A stretch of DNA of 33,340 nt from JBBDYH01 sp040901795 (GTDB lineage Bacteria > Planctomycetota > Planctomycetia > Pirellulales > JALHPA01), in the NCBI GenBank assembly GCA_040901795.1, contig JBBDYH010000057.1, positions 1-33,340 of the forward strand. Direction: 5' to 3'. The notes under the pieces were generated by a model. The model was not told where the DNA came from, searched no databases, and saw only the letters and a list, made by a program, of their open reading frames with translations. Positions 1 to 9,000 of the stretch are shown here, piece after piece. Made by a program: the position numbers and the translations under genes. The first letter of the stretch is position 1, and each line of letters begins with the position of its first letter.

Positions 1-2
1 AG

Positions 3-2276
3 ATCGGCTTCGACGAGTATTGCCTCTGGCAGGCGGCCGGCCGCCGCGGCTCGCGCTACGCCGATCCGGTGATCATCGAAAACGGCAAGTGGCGCGACAA
101 TACGCGCGGAAAGTACGGCCCGGACATCGTCTGTGACTACGTCTTGGATTTCATCGACCGCAATCAAGACAAACCTTTCTTGGCCTATTACCCGATGCTG
201 CTGCCGCACTCGCCGCATGAGCCTACGCCCCTAAGCCAGCCGGGACGCGACGAACAGGGCTACTTCGCCGACATGGTCGCATATATGGACCAGAACGTCG
301 GGCGGATCGTGCAGCGGCTCGATGAATTAAAACTGTCGGAGCGGACGATCGTCGTCTTCACCGGCGACAACGGCACAAACCGCCGAATTCGCTCGCGACT
401 CGGCGACCAACCGATCCGGGGCGGCAAAGGCACACCCACCATCGCGGGCACGCACGTGCCGCTCGTCGCGCGCTGGCAAGGCCAGTCGCCGGCCGGCGTC
501 ATCAACGACAACCTCATCGACTTCACAGACTTCCTCCCGACGTTTTGCGAGGCGGCCGGTGTGCCTCTGCCGCGCGAGGAGACGTTTGACGGCGTGAGTT
601 TTCTGGCTCAAATCCGCGGTCGCCCCAACACGCCACGGTCGTCGATTTTCTGCTACTACGAACCGCAGCACGGCAATTTTGGAAAGGCGGTCTACGCTCA
701 CGATCAGCGCTGGAAGCTTTACGACGACGGACGGTTCTTTGACCTCGTGGCGGATCCAGGAGAGAAGAACCCCCTGGTCGACAACCAGCCAAAGATCGCG
801 GCCGCCGAAGCGAGGGCCGCGCGTGAACGCCTCCAAGTGGTGCTGGATCAGAAATCAAGGGAAGCGGAACGCGCGAAAAAATTGCGCGCATCCGTCGAGA
901 CCATCAAGCCGCTGGCCTTACATCCCGACAACCCGCACTATTTCCTCTTCCGCGACAAGCCGGCGGTCCTGATTACCTCCGGCGAGCATTACGGCGCGGT
1001 CTTGAATCTCGATTTCGACTATCTCCCCTATCTCGACGAGCTCACGGCGCACGGGTTCAATCAGACGCGGACGTTCTCGGGCGTCTATCGCGAGTTGCCC
1101 AGCTCATCGTTTCCTGGAATCAAAGAGAACACGCTTGCGCCGGCGGCGGGCCGGTTCGTCTGCCCGTGGGGCCGCAGCTCGACGCCGGTCGCCAGCGACG
1201 GCGGCAACCAGTTCGATCTCGACAAGTGGGATCCGGCCTATTTTCAGCGCTTGAAGGATTTCGTCGGCCAGGCGGGCAAGCGCGGCATCGTCGTCGAGCT
1301 GGTCTTCTTCTGCACGATGTACAACGAGGAGCTGTGGCAGGCCAGTCCCATGCGAGTGATCAACAACGTCAACGGCGTCGGCGATGTGGAGCGGCACGAA
1401 GTTTACTCGTTCAAAGACCAGAAACTGCTCGCCGTCCAAGAAGCCCTGGTGCGAAAAGTCGTTAGCGAACTGAAGGACTTTGACAACGTCTACTACGAGA
1501 TCTGCAACGAGCCGTACGAGCGCGGCGGCTTCGCCCAGGAGTGGAACGACCGCATCATCGCCACGATTGTCGATGCGGAATCGACCTTTCCGCACAAGCA
1601 CCTGATTGCCGAGGGAATCGCCGTCCGCTCGGCGAAGATCGAGAAACCTAACCCGCACGTTTCGGTCTTTAATTTCCACGCGGCGACGCCCGAAGCCGTG
1701 CGCCAGAACTACCGGCTCAACAAGGCCATCGCCGACGACGAGACCGGTGGTAAGGGAACGACGGACCTGCCGTATCGCCGCGAAGCGTGGGAATTCATCC
1801 TGGCCGGCGGCGGCGTCTTCAGTCATCTCGATTTCTCATTCACCTGCAAACACCCGAATGGCGTTGCGAAGCTCACCACGGAGCCGGGCGGCGGCGGCCC
1901 GGAGCTCCGCCAACAGCTCAAAGTGCTCAAGAGTTTCCTGGAGAGCTTTGACTTCGTGCCGATGAAGCCCGACGACACAATCGTCCAGGGCGGCCGCATC
2001 ACCGCGCCGCAAACCAAACAGCCGCTCGATGTCAAGAAAACAGCATTTGTGCTCGCCGAGCGCGGCAAAGCGTATGCGATTTATATCGGGGCCGGTACGC
2101 AAGCCGAGCTGCTGCTCGATCTACCCGCCGGGTCCTACAAGATGGAATGGGTGAACACCAAGACCGGCAAGGTCGACAAGGCAGAAGAAACTGCCCATGG
2201 CGGCGGGGAGCTGCGATTGACTTCGCCGCCTTACCAAGAGGACGTTGCATTGCGGCTCGTCAGTGTCCCGCGATAG
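3..2276 (+). CDS. Sulfatase fused to glycoside-hydrolase-like domain (5' partial)
   Basis: The reading frame is open from base 3, so the true start and the catalytic formylglycine site (CxPxR) lie upstream of the window. The first ~265 visible residues are the C-terminal half of an arylsulfatase-A-type fold: a PHSPHEP histidine segment, the metal-binding TGDNG motif and RGGKGTPTIAGTHVP, matching the family's GGKGT..G..VP signature. A charged linker (about residues 270-300) leads to a second module of ~450 residues that resembles a clan GH-A TIM barrel, with YYEICNEPY as the likely acid/base Asn-Glu-Pro motif and a later DDETGG as a possible nucleophile region, then a beta-rich tail. Sulfatases of this family hydrolyse sulfate esters and are secreted. 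The fusion suggests desulfation and glycosidic cleavage of the same sulfated polysaccharide. The sulfatase call is firm; the exact hydrolase family is not (a GH140/DUF4038-like fold is a guess). Confidence 0.85.
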   Translation: MGFDEYCLWQAAGRRGSRYADPVIIENGKWRDNTRGKYGPDIVCDYVLDFIDRNQDKPFLAYYPMLLPHSPHEPTPLSQPGRDEQGYFADMVAYMDQNVGRIVQRLDELKLSERTIVVFTGDNGTNRRIRSRLGDQPIRGGKGTPTIAGTHVPLVARWQGQSPAGVINDNLIDFTDFLPTFCEAAGVPLPREETFDGVSFLAQIRGRPNTPRSSIFCYYEPQHGNFGKAVYAHDQRWKLYDDGRFFDLVADPGEKNPLVDNQPKIAAAEARAARERLQVVLDQKSREAERAKKLRASVETIKPLALHPDNPHYFLFRDKPAVLITSGEHYGAVLNLDFDYLPYLDELTAHGFNQTRTFSGVYRELPSSSFPGIKENTLAPAAGRFVCPWGRSSTPVASDGGNQFDLDKWDPAYFQRLKDFVGQAGKRGIVVELVFFCTMYNEELWQASPMRVINNVNGVGDVERHEVYSFKDQKLLAVQEALVRKVVSELKDFDNVYYEICNEPYERGGFAQEWNDRIIATIVDAESTFPHKHLIAEGIAVRSAKIEKPNPHVSVFNFHAATPEAVRQNYRLNKAIADDETGGKGTTDLPYRREAWEFILAGGGVFSHLDFSFTCKHPNGVAKLTTEPGGGGPELRQQLKVLKSFLESFDFVPMKPDDTIVQGGRITAPQTKQPLDVKKTAFVLAERGKAYAIYIGAGTQAELLLDLPAGSYKMEWVNTKTGKVDKAEETAHGGGELRLTSPPYQEDVALRLVSVPR

Positions 2277-2447
2277 CGCCGGCTGGTAGCGCGACCGCCG
2301 CACCGGCCGACAATGAGCCGTCCGCGATCCCCGAAGTCGTCTTCGACATTCGACATTCCATGCGCGACACCACAGACGCCGGCTGGGGTTCAAAGACTAT
2401 CCTCAAACATGGCCCATTCGACTCCTATCTCCAATCGCGGTAGTTCA

Positions 2448-3278
2448 ATGGATTTCCGGTTACAATTCGCGCCGTTGCTTGTTCTGTGTGGTCTGGTCTG
2501 TCCCGCATTGGGTGATGGACTGATCTTTCAATTGCCACCCGATGGCGCCTTTGTCGAATTCCGGGGTGATGGTGCAGCCGAAGCGCGGATGACCCTGCCA
2601 AAAGAGGTCGCCGACAAGTTGCCGCCGGAGTCCCAGACTCAACTCAATCGGAAGCTGAAGCTTCACTACACGGTCACTTTGAGCTCTGTCGGAAAGCTCA
2701 CACGGGCTGGGCAACCCTGCCGATGGATCGAGCTGCGCATGAAGTCCGAGGGCAGTATGGACGGCGGTAAGACGGAGGCAGTCGGTGACCATATCTTAAA
2801 AGTCCTGGTGCCCGAGAAGTACTTGAAGCGGGGCGAGGATCCGCTCGATCATACGATCCTCACGTTCTTCAATAAGAAAGCCACTGCCGAGCCAGGATTC
2901 AACCGCATTCGCTACGAGCTCGAACGAGTTCGGACCGTCTTTCCCGAACCGTTCCAAGCTATCCGGCAGCTTCCAAACATGACGATCAAGACGCCGGCCG
3001 GCACGTTTGCCGATTGCGAGGTGATCGCCGGTGAAACGGACTTCGACCGTCCGCTATTGGGCGAGGGTCGATGGGAATTCGAAAACGATTGGCAGATCGC
3101 GCTGCATAAGGACGCACCCTTCGGCGTCGTCGAAGTGCGCTGCGAATCGGCCGGCCAGGAGATTGCAAGGAGGGCGACTTCGAACTTGACCACTAAGTAC
3201 GCCCTGACTCTGTCGCGCGTCGGAACAGGCGCAAAGAGCGAGCTTGCCGTAATGGAACAGGGGGACGCTGAAAAGTAA
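2448..3278 (+). CDS. Secreted protein of unknown function
   Basis: I do not recognise a named family. The ATG at 2448 was chosen because it begins a clear signal peptide (MDFRLQFAPLLVLCGLVCPALG, cleavage probably after ALG); the frame is open further upstream but that part has no signal-like or conserved look. The mature ~255 residues are soluble, mixed alpha/beta and lack cysteines. They read like a beta-rich extracytoplasmic domain (repeated stretches such as WIELRMKSEG, FGVVEVRCES). No membrane anchor follows the signal peptide, so it is probably periplasmic or exported. It is co-directional with the sulfatase fusion 171 bp upstream and convergent with pcm, with only 5 bp between the two stop codons. 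No Shine-Dalgarno sequence is obvious. Confidence 0.75.
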   Translation: MDFRLQFAPLLVLCGLVCPALGDGLIFQLPPDGAFVEFRGDGAAEARMTLPKEVADKLPPESQTQLNRKLKLHYTVTLSSVGKLTRAGQPCRWIELRMKSEGSMDGGKTEAVGDHILKVLVPEKYLKRGEDPLDHTILTFFNKKATAEPGFNRIRYELERVRTVFPEPFQAIRQLPNMTIKTPAGTFADCEVIAGETDFDRPLLGEGRWEFENDWQIALHKDAPFGVVEVRCESAGQEIARRATSNLTTKYALTLSRVGTGAKSELAVMEQGDAEK

Positions 3279-3283
3279 CGGTG

Positions 3284-3922
3284 CTACTCCGGCTCAAACT
3301 CCCCCACCAGCGGCACAAACCGGCAGCCGGATAGCGTAGTAGCCCGCGGCTTACCGTCGATCTTATGGATCGCTTGCAGCGTCTGGCTGTCGCGATCGCC
3401 GATCGGAATCACGAGCATGCCCCCCTCGCGAAGTTGGCCGAACAGCGCCTCGGGCGTCTGCGATGCGGCGGCGGTGACGATGATCCGATCGTAGGGCGCT
3501 TCGTCGGGCCAGCCGGCGCTGCCGTCGCCCACGATGAGCCGCACGTTCAGATAGCCAAGCTCCGCCAGCAGTGTGCTCGCCCGGCGCGACAGCTCAGCAT
3601 GCCGTTCGATCGAGACCACGCGCGCCGCCAGCTCCGCCAGAATTGCCGTCTGATAGCCGCTGCCGGTGCCGATCTCCAGCACCTTCTCGTCCCCCGCGAG
3701 GTCAAGCGCCTGGGTCATCAGGCCGACGATGTACGGTTGGCTGATCGTCTGGTCGCACTCGATCGCCAGCGCCCGGTCCTCGTACGCCTGCCGCTCTTGT
3801 CCGCGATCGACGAACTGCTCACGCGGGATGCGACCCAGCGCTTCCAGCACGCGCGCCTGAATGATACCGCGCCGCTGGAGTTGGTCCGTGACCATTGCTT
3901 GACGAGCATCGTCGAAGGACAT
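3284..3922 (-). CDS. pcm: Protein-L-isoaspartate O-methyltransferase
   Basis: This enzyme uses S-adenosylmethionine to methylate L-isoaspartyl residues in age-damaged proteins, the first step of their repair. The 212-residue length fits the bacterial family. Recognisable pieces in order are the N-terminal helix with IPREQFV, the substrate-side ECDQTISQPYIV segment, SAM motif I VLEIGTGSGYQTA (about residues 81-93), the acidic post-I VVSIERH, and YDRIIVTAAA followed by LREGGMLVIPIG. The ATG at 3922 gives the normal N-terminus (MSFDDARQAMV). It lies downstream of recJ on the same strand, separated by 72 bp that contain an inverted repeat. Cytoplasmic; no oddities in the sequence. Confidence 0.96.
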   Translation of the reverse strand: MSFDDARQAMVTDQLQRRGIIQARVLEALGRIPREQFVDRGQERQAYEDRALAIECDQTISQPYIVGLMTQALDLAGDEKVLEIGTGSGYQTAILAELAARVVSIERHAELSRRASTLLAELGYLNVRLIVGDGSAGWPDEAPYDRIIVTAAASQTPEALFGQLREGGMLVIPIGDRDSQTLQAIHKIDGKPRATTLSGCRFVPLVGEFEPE

Positions 3923-3929
3923 GAGACGT

Positions 3930-3984
3930 GGCGGCAGACATTCTTGTCTGCCAGTCGTTGTTGGCAGACAGGAATGTCCGCCCC
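3930..3984. repeat. Inverted repeat between recJ and pcm
   Basis: Two ~22-bp arms, ggcggcagacattcttgtct(gcca) at 3930-3953 and (t)tggcagacaggaatgtccgc at 3961-3984, are near-perfect reverse complements around a 7-bp loop. No T-tract follows on either strand, so it is not a standard intrinsic terminator. It fits a short interspersed palindrome in the recJ-pcm gap that could fold in the transcript and attenuate or protect it. Confidence 0.75.
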
Positions 3985-3994
3985 ACCATTACAA

Positions 3995-5800
3995 TCACGT
4001 TTCCGCGTACGGAACGTGCCAGCTCGGTTCCGCGGCCGCTGCGACAGCGTCGCCGTCCGCCGGTCGCCAGTCCGCCACATGCGCCTCCACCGTGCGCCGC
4101 CCCGCGAAGCTGTTGATCACCGGCCGGAAGGCGACATGAATCGGCCCTTCCACGCGCGCAATCTCCGCCGCCCATTCGCCCCCGCCAAAGGCGACGCCGC
4201 GTAACGTCACATTGTGCTGCCGCAACCGCAGCGAAAGATGCCGACCGCCGTTGCCGATCGACCTGGCGGGTTCCACCAGCGTCACGTTCGAGGCGCACAA
4301 CAGCGGCCGCGTGTTGCCGTGTCCAAACGGCGCCAGCCGCTCGATCTGCTCGACAATCGTCGGTGTAAGCGTGCTAAAAATTACTTCCCCGTCGATCCGC
4401 AGCTCACGACCTTGCCGCGCGTCGGCTGAACTCAACTCTGTGGCGACGCATTCCAGGAACGCCGCTCGAAAGTCCTCCACGCGCAGGTCCTCAATTTTCA
4501 GTCCTGCCGCCGCGGCATGGCCTCCGTGCGAAATCAGATGCTCTGCACAGGCGCTCAGCGCGGCGTGCAAATTGAAACCCGGTACCCCGCGACCGGAGCC
4601 GATGCCCGCCTTCACGCCCACTTCATCCAGCGCGATCAACACCACTGGGCGATGGTGCTTTTCGGCCAGCCGCCCGGCGACGATGCCGATCACACCAGGA
4701 TGCCAGCCACGACCGGCCAACACCAGGGCTGCGTCCGACTCCAGATCGCACCGCTCGTTGATCTGCTTGTTCGCGGCCAGATAGACGCTCCGCTCCAGGC
4801 TGTCGCGGCTGCCGTTCAGCTCGTGCAGGTACTCGGCTAGAGCCATCGCACGCTCCAGCGATTGCGTGGTGAGCAGCTCGACGGCCAATTGCGCCTGTCC
4901 CAGCCGCCCGGCGGCGTTGAGCCGCGGCGCCAGCGTAAAACCGATGTCTTCGCAATCCAAATGCGGCTTCTCGTGCAGCTTGCAGACGCGCATTAAATGT
5001 GCCAACCCCAGCGGTGGCCGCTCCTTGAGGCTCGCCAGACCGTGCCGCACGAGGACCCGATTCTCGTCCACCAGCGGCACCACATCTGCCACGGTACCGA
5101 TTGCGGCCAGCCCCACCGCTTGCATCAAAAACGAGCGCATGACCGGGCTCACGCGCTTGGCCTGGCTGGCACGCTGGCACAACGCCCAGGCCAATTTGAA
5201 GGCCACGCCCACGCCGCTCAATTCTCCAAACGGATAATCTGTTCCCGGCAACCGGGGGTGCACCACCGCCGCGGCGTCCGGCAGTCGCTCGGCGAATTGA
5301 TGATGATCGGTGATAATCAACTGCAGCCCCAGCTCGCGCGCCGTTTCGGCCTCGCGAATGCTAGCAATGCCGCAATCGACCGTGACGATCATCCGCGCGC
5401 CGCGGCCGGCCAGCGTTCGCAGCGCCTCGTCGTTCAGGCCATAACCTTCGTCAATGCGATGCGGTACGTAATAGCTGGCTTGGGCGCCCAGCATACGCAG
5501 GCAGCCCAGCAACAACGCCGTGGCCGTCATGCCGTCGGCGTCGTAGTCGCCATAGACCACAATCGGTTCTTGCCCCGCGACCGCGGCCATGATCCGATCG
5601 GCCGCAGCCGGTATACCCGGCAGCAGCTCCGGATCGCGCAGGGCGCTCAGCTTGCAATCCAGGAACTCGCGGACCGTAACCGGGTCGCAAATCCCGCGCG
5701 AGACGAGTAACTGAGCGACGACCGAAGGGACACCCGCCGCGCGCTCCAAGTCAGCGATGCGCGCCGGGTCGTGCGGGTGAATCCGCCATATTTTGGGCAT
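3995..5800 (-). CDS. recJ: Single-stranded-DNA-specific exonuclease RecJ
   Basis: RecJ degrades single-stranded DNA 5' to 3' in RecF-pathway recombination, base-excision and mismatch repair. The 601 residues fit the family (usually 550-600). Catalytic DHH-superfamily motifs are intact: VVYGDYDADGMTAT (residues 81-94), VTVDCG (139-144), LIITDHHQ (161-168), VVHPR and the ELSGVGVAFK segment. The DHHA1 domain follows, with SGRGVPGFNLHAALS and SHGGHAAAAGL, and the C-terminal OB-fold ends with VAFRPVINSFAGRRTVEAHVADWRP. The start at 5800 gives the usual MPKIWRIHP beginning; no clear Shine-Dalgarno precedes it. It probably shares a transcript with pcm downstream. Cytoplasmic. Confidence 0.97.
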   Translation of the reverse strand: MPKIWRIHPHDPARIADLERAAGVPSVVAQLLVSRGICDPVTVREFLDCKLSALRDPELLPGIPAAADRIMAAVAGQEPIVVYGDYDADGMTATALLLGCLRMLGAQASYYVPHRIDEGYGLNDEALRTLAGRGARMIVTVDCGIASIREAETARELGLQLIITDHHQFAERLPDAAAVVHPRLPGTDYPFGELSGVGVAFKLAWALCQRASQAKRVSPVMRSFLMQAVGLAAIGTVADVVPLVDENRVLVRHGLASLKERPPLGLAHLMRVCKLHEKPHLDCEDIGFTLAPRLNAAGRLGQAQLAVELLTTQSLERAMALAEYLHELNGSRDSLERSVYLAANKQINERCDLESDAALVLAGRGWHPGVIGIVAGRLAEKHHRPVVLIALDEVGVKAGIGSGRGVPGFNLHAALSACAEHLISHGGHAAAAGLKIEDLRVEDFRAAFLECVATELSSADARQGRELRIDGEVIFSTLTPTIVEQIERLAPFGHGNTRPLLCASNVTLVEPARSIGNGGRHLSLRLRQHNVTLRGVAFGGGEWAAEIARVEGPIHVAFRPVINSFAGRRTVEAHVADWRPADGDAVAAAAEPSWHVPYAET

Positions 5801-6012
5801 GGAATAGGGGACCGGGAACCGAGGACAAAGCCGCGCCTCGGTTTCCAGGCACTAATGGGAGAGGGAGTCCGTTTCCACAGCGCCCCATTGGAGCAGACCG
5901 TGCGGCGCGCAGCAAGGTACGGCGGCCTTTGGAGTGAACGCCCTCATTGGCATACCGGATACACCGATGGCGTAGCCAGGTCGAGTCGCCCAAGAGCAGC
6001 GAAAGCTCGGGC

Positions 6013-9000
6013 TCAGCGTGGACTCGCCCCGCGCCGGCTGGTCACGCTGGCTCGGGGCGGTTCGCTCAGATACGCGAATAGGGCGGCGATCTCCTCGAGT
6101 GAAAGCGGATTGAGCAAGCCTTCGGGCATGGCCGAATTCTTGCTCGGCGTCACGTCGTCGATCTCGTCTTTGGCGACGCGCGCCTTCTCGCCGCTGGCCT
6201 GCAGTACGATCAGCGAGCCGTCGGCCTGCGGCGCGACGATTCCGGTCACACTGCGTCCATCGCGCGTGATGACGGTTCGGCTGGCGTACTGGTCGGAGAT
6301 CACCTGTGAGGGATGCAGGATCGATTCCAGGATTTCTTTCTTCTGGAACCGTTGACTGACGGTGGTCAAATCTGGGCCGATCGACTCGCCGTAATCGCCA
6401 AAGCGATGGCAGGCTGCGCACTGCGCCTTGACGAAGACTTCACGGCCGCTTTCCGGTCCGGCCTGCAGAGCCTCGGCGCTGCTCAGGTAACTGAGCAGTT
6501 CGTCCTGTGTCCAGCGGTTCGCCGCGGTGTCGGCCGGTAGCGAAGGGGCTGGCTCGTTCGGATAGTTCTCGGTAAACCACTGTTGCCAGGCCGCCAGCGC
6601 CGCACTCGGCTTCACGGTCGCCTCGGCGAGCTTCTGACCGGTCCACTTTTCGAGCAATGCAATCGCATGTTGACCGCCGTTGTCTCCGAGCTTCAGTCCG
6701 CGGAGGATGACCTGCCGCACCGGCTCCGGCTTTTCGGGCGTCTGCTCGACTTTGGTCAGTTTCTGCAGCACTTCCTGGGCGAACATGCCCTCGACAATCG
6801 GCAACGATTGCACCAGCAGATGCCAGTTTTCGCCCTCGGGCGACTGAGCGAGAGCCATGGCGATGTAACCGCGACGGGCCGGGTCGTGCTCGTAAACCTC
6901 GCGGAGGTACTTCATCGACTCCGCATCGCCGCTGCGGCCGAGCACCGCGACAACTCCGATGCCGAGCTTGCGAACCGGCTCAGTCTGTTCCATTTCGGCC
7001 AGCCGCTGGTCGAGGCGGCGGACTTGCTCGAGCGTGGCGGCGTCGACACTTGGCGGCAGCTTCGCGAGCACCGACAGTGCCGAGCTGGGCCACTTGGCGC
7101 CCTCTTGCAGCACCAAGGTTCGCTCGGAGTCACTCAGGTCCGTGAAGAAATCGCGTGAGACGTTCTCGATGTAGCCCACGAAGCTGTGTCCGCCAGGCAG
7201 CGTGCGGGCTCGTTCCAGGAAAGTCAGCAGCTCCAGCTTCTGATTGGTGGTCAGGCCGCCGACGAAAGGCGCATGCAGCGCGATGTGCATTTTGTCTTCC
7301 TGCGGAAGTTCGCTCTCGAGCTGTTCGAGGATCCGGTCGTTGGCGCCCGGCTCCTTGAGATACGCCAGCAGACGGACCAGCTCGCGATTCAAATGCGGCG
7401 ACTTGGTCGGATACTCGTCGGCCAGTCGCAGGCGCAGCGCAGGGACCTCATCGGCCTTGATCTGGCCACGGATCAGACACAGCTCAGTCAGCCGGAGCAA
7501 GTCGAGAAAATCGGCATCGCTGAGAAAGCCTTGCTGAAGCTGCATGTTGCGCCGCAAGATCTGATCGATCATCTCGCGGTCGGCGCCGCCGGACAAGAGC
7601 GCGAGCGAGCCTTGGAGGAACACTCGTGCGTTTTCCGACTTGAGGACCGTCTCGCGCCACTCGGCGGCCGGGATCCGCTCCAACACACCGGTTGCCGTGA
7701 AGGCGATGAACCGCTCCGACGAGCCCAGCGCGCTCAGTAGTGTCTCGACCGGCGGCCGGTACTCGCCGCGGACCAGCGCCTCGCACGCTGCGCGGCGCAC
7801 ACCGGTGTCAGCATCGGCCAACAGCGTGACGAGCGCGGCGCCTGTCGTCTCATCGCCATGGATGCCCATCAGGTACGCCGCTTTCATCCGGATTCGCTCG
7901 TTGGCATCGCTGCTGAGCCGCACCAGCAAGCTGGTTTCGGGAAACGGCCCCAGCAACTGCATGAGATCCAGCGCCCGCAAGCGCTGCTCGATCAAGAATT
8001 TCGCGTCTTCGGCAACCGCCGGCAACTGCTGGCTCCAGGTCTCGCCCATCTGCTGTTGAACAATTGCGCATTGCTGCCTCGCCCAGGCGCTTTCGAGCTG
8101 AGGTTGACGCAGAGCGGCGTCGATGCCACGGCCTGGGTCGGTCATTGCCGCGGGCACGCGGCCATTCCAGACAACGCGGTAGATGCCGCCCGATGTGCCG
8201 CGGCCGCCCGTGCAAAAATACAAGGCGCCGTCGGGTCCGACCACCAGATCGGTGACGTTCAACGGCCGCCCGGAGACGAACGTTTCGACCTCCGCCGTGT
8301 AAGTGCCGCCCTGTGGACGCATGCGCACGGCGAGGATCCGCCCGCCGGCCCAATCGCCAACAAACAGCGCGTCGTGGTAGCGCCGCGGGAACATGACGTG
8401 GTGGTAAGCAGCGATGCCGGTCGGCGAGCCGCGGCCGGTATCAACGACCGCCGGTAGGCTGTCGTAAAAGTATTCCGGCCACACCGCCCAGCCACTGCGC
8501 CAGCCGCACTCAGTGCCCGCAGTCAATAGGTTGACGCGCGTGGGCCGATACCAAGGCAGGCCGGCGTCCCATTCCATGTCGCTATCGTAGGTGAACAGGT
8601 CGCCTTGGCGATTGAATGCGATGTCGTAGGCGTTTCGCAAGCCGCCGGCGAACGTCTCGACAACGCTGCCGTCGGTATTGGTGCGGATCACGACGCCGCC
8701 CGGGGCTTTGATGCCGGCGGCGTGACCGCGCGGGTCTTCGTAGCGCGGTGTCAGCAGGTCGCCTTCGATCGCGTTGCGATAGGGGCTGCTCGCGGCCGAT
8801 TCCGTCTCCGCCTTGGTGTGGTTGCCGAGCACGATGTAGATGAACCCATCCGGGCCCAGCACCGCGGCATGCGGACCGTGCTCGTGCGACTCGCCGGTGA
8901 ACTTGATCAGCAGCTTCACTTCGTCGGGTTTACCGTCGGTGTCGGTGTCGGTCAGCCGATAGAAACCGAACCCATCGTCCCCTTTGCCGACGACAAAAAG

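Noticed and set aside
5814..5846. Hairpin ggaaccgagg/cctcggtttcc between recJ and the dehydrogenase gene as a terminator
   Set aside because: The stem is real but no T-tract follows in either direction, and the stem is only moderately stable; not enough to call a terminator.
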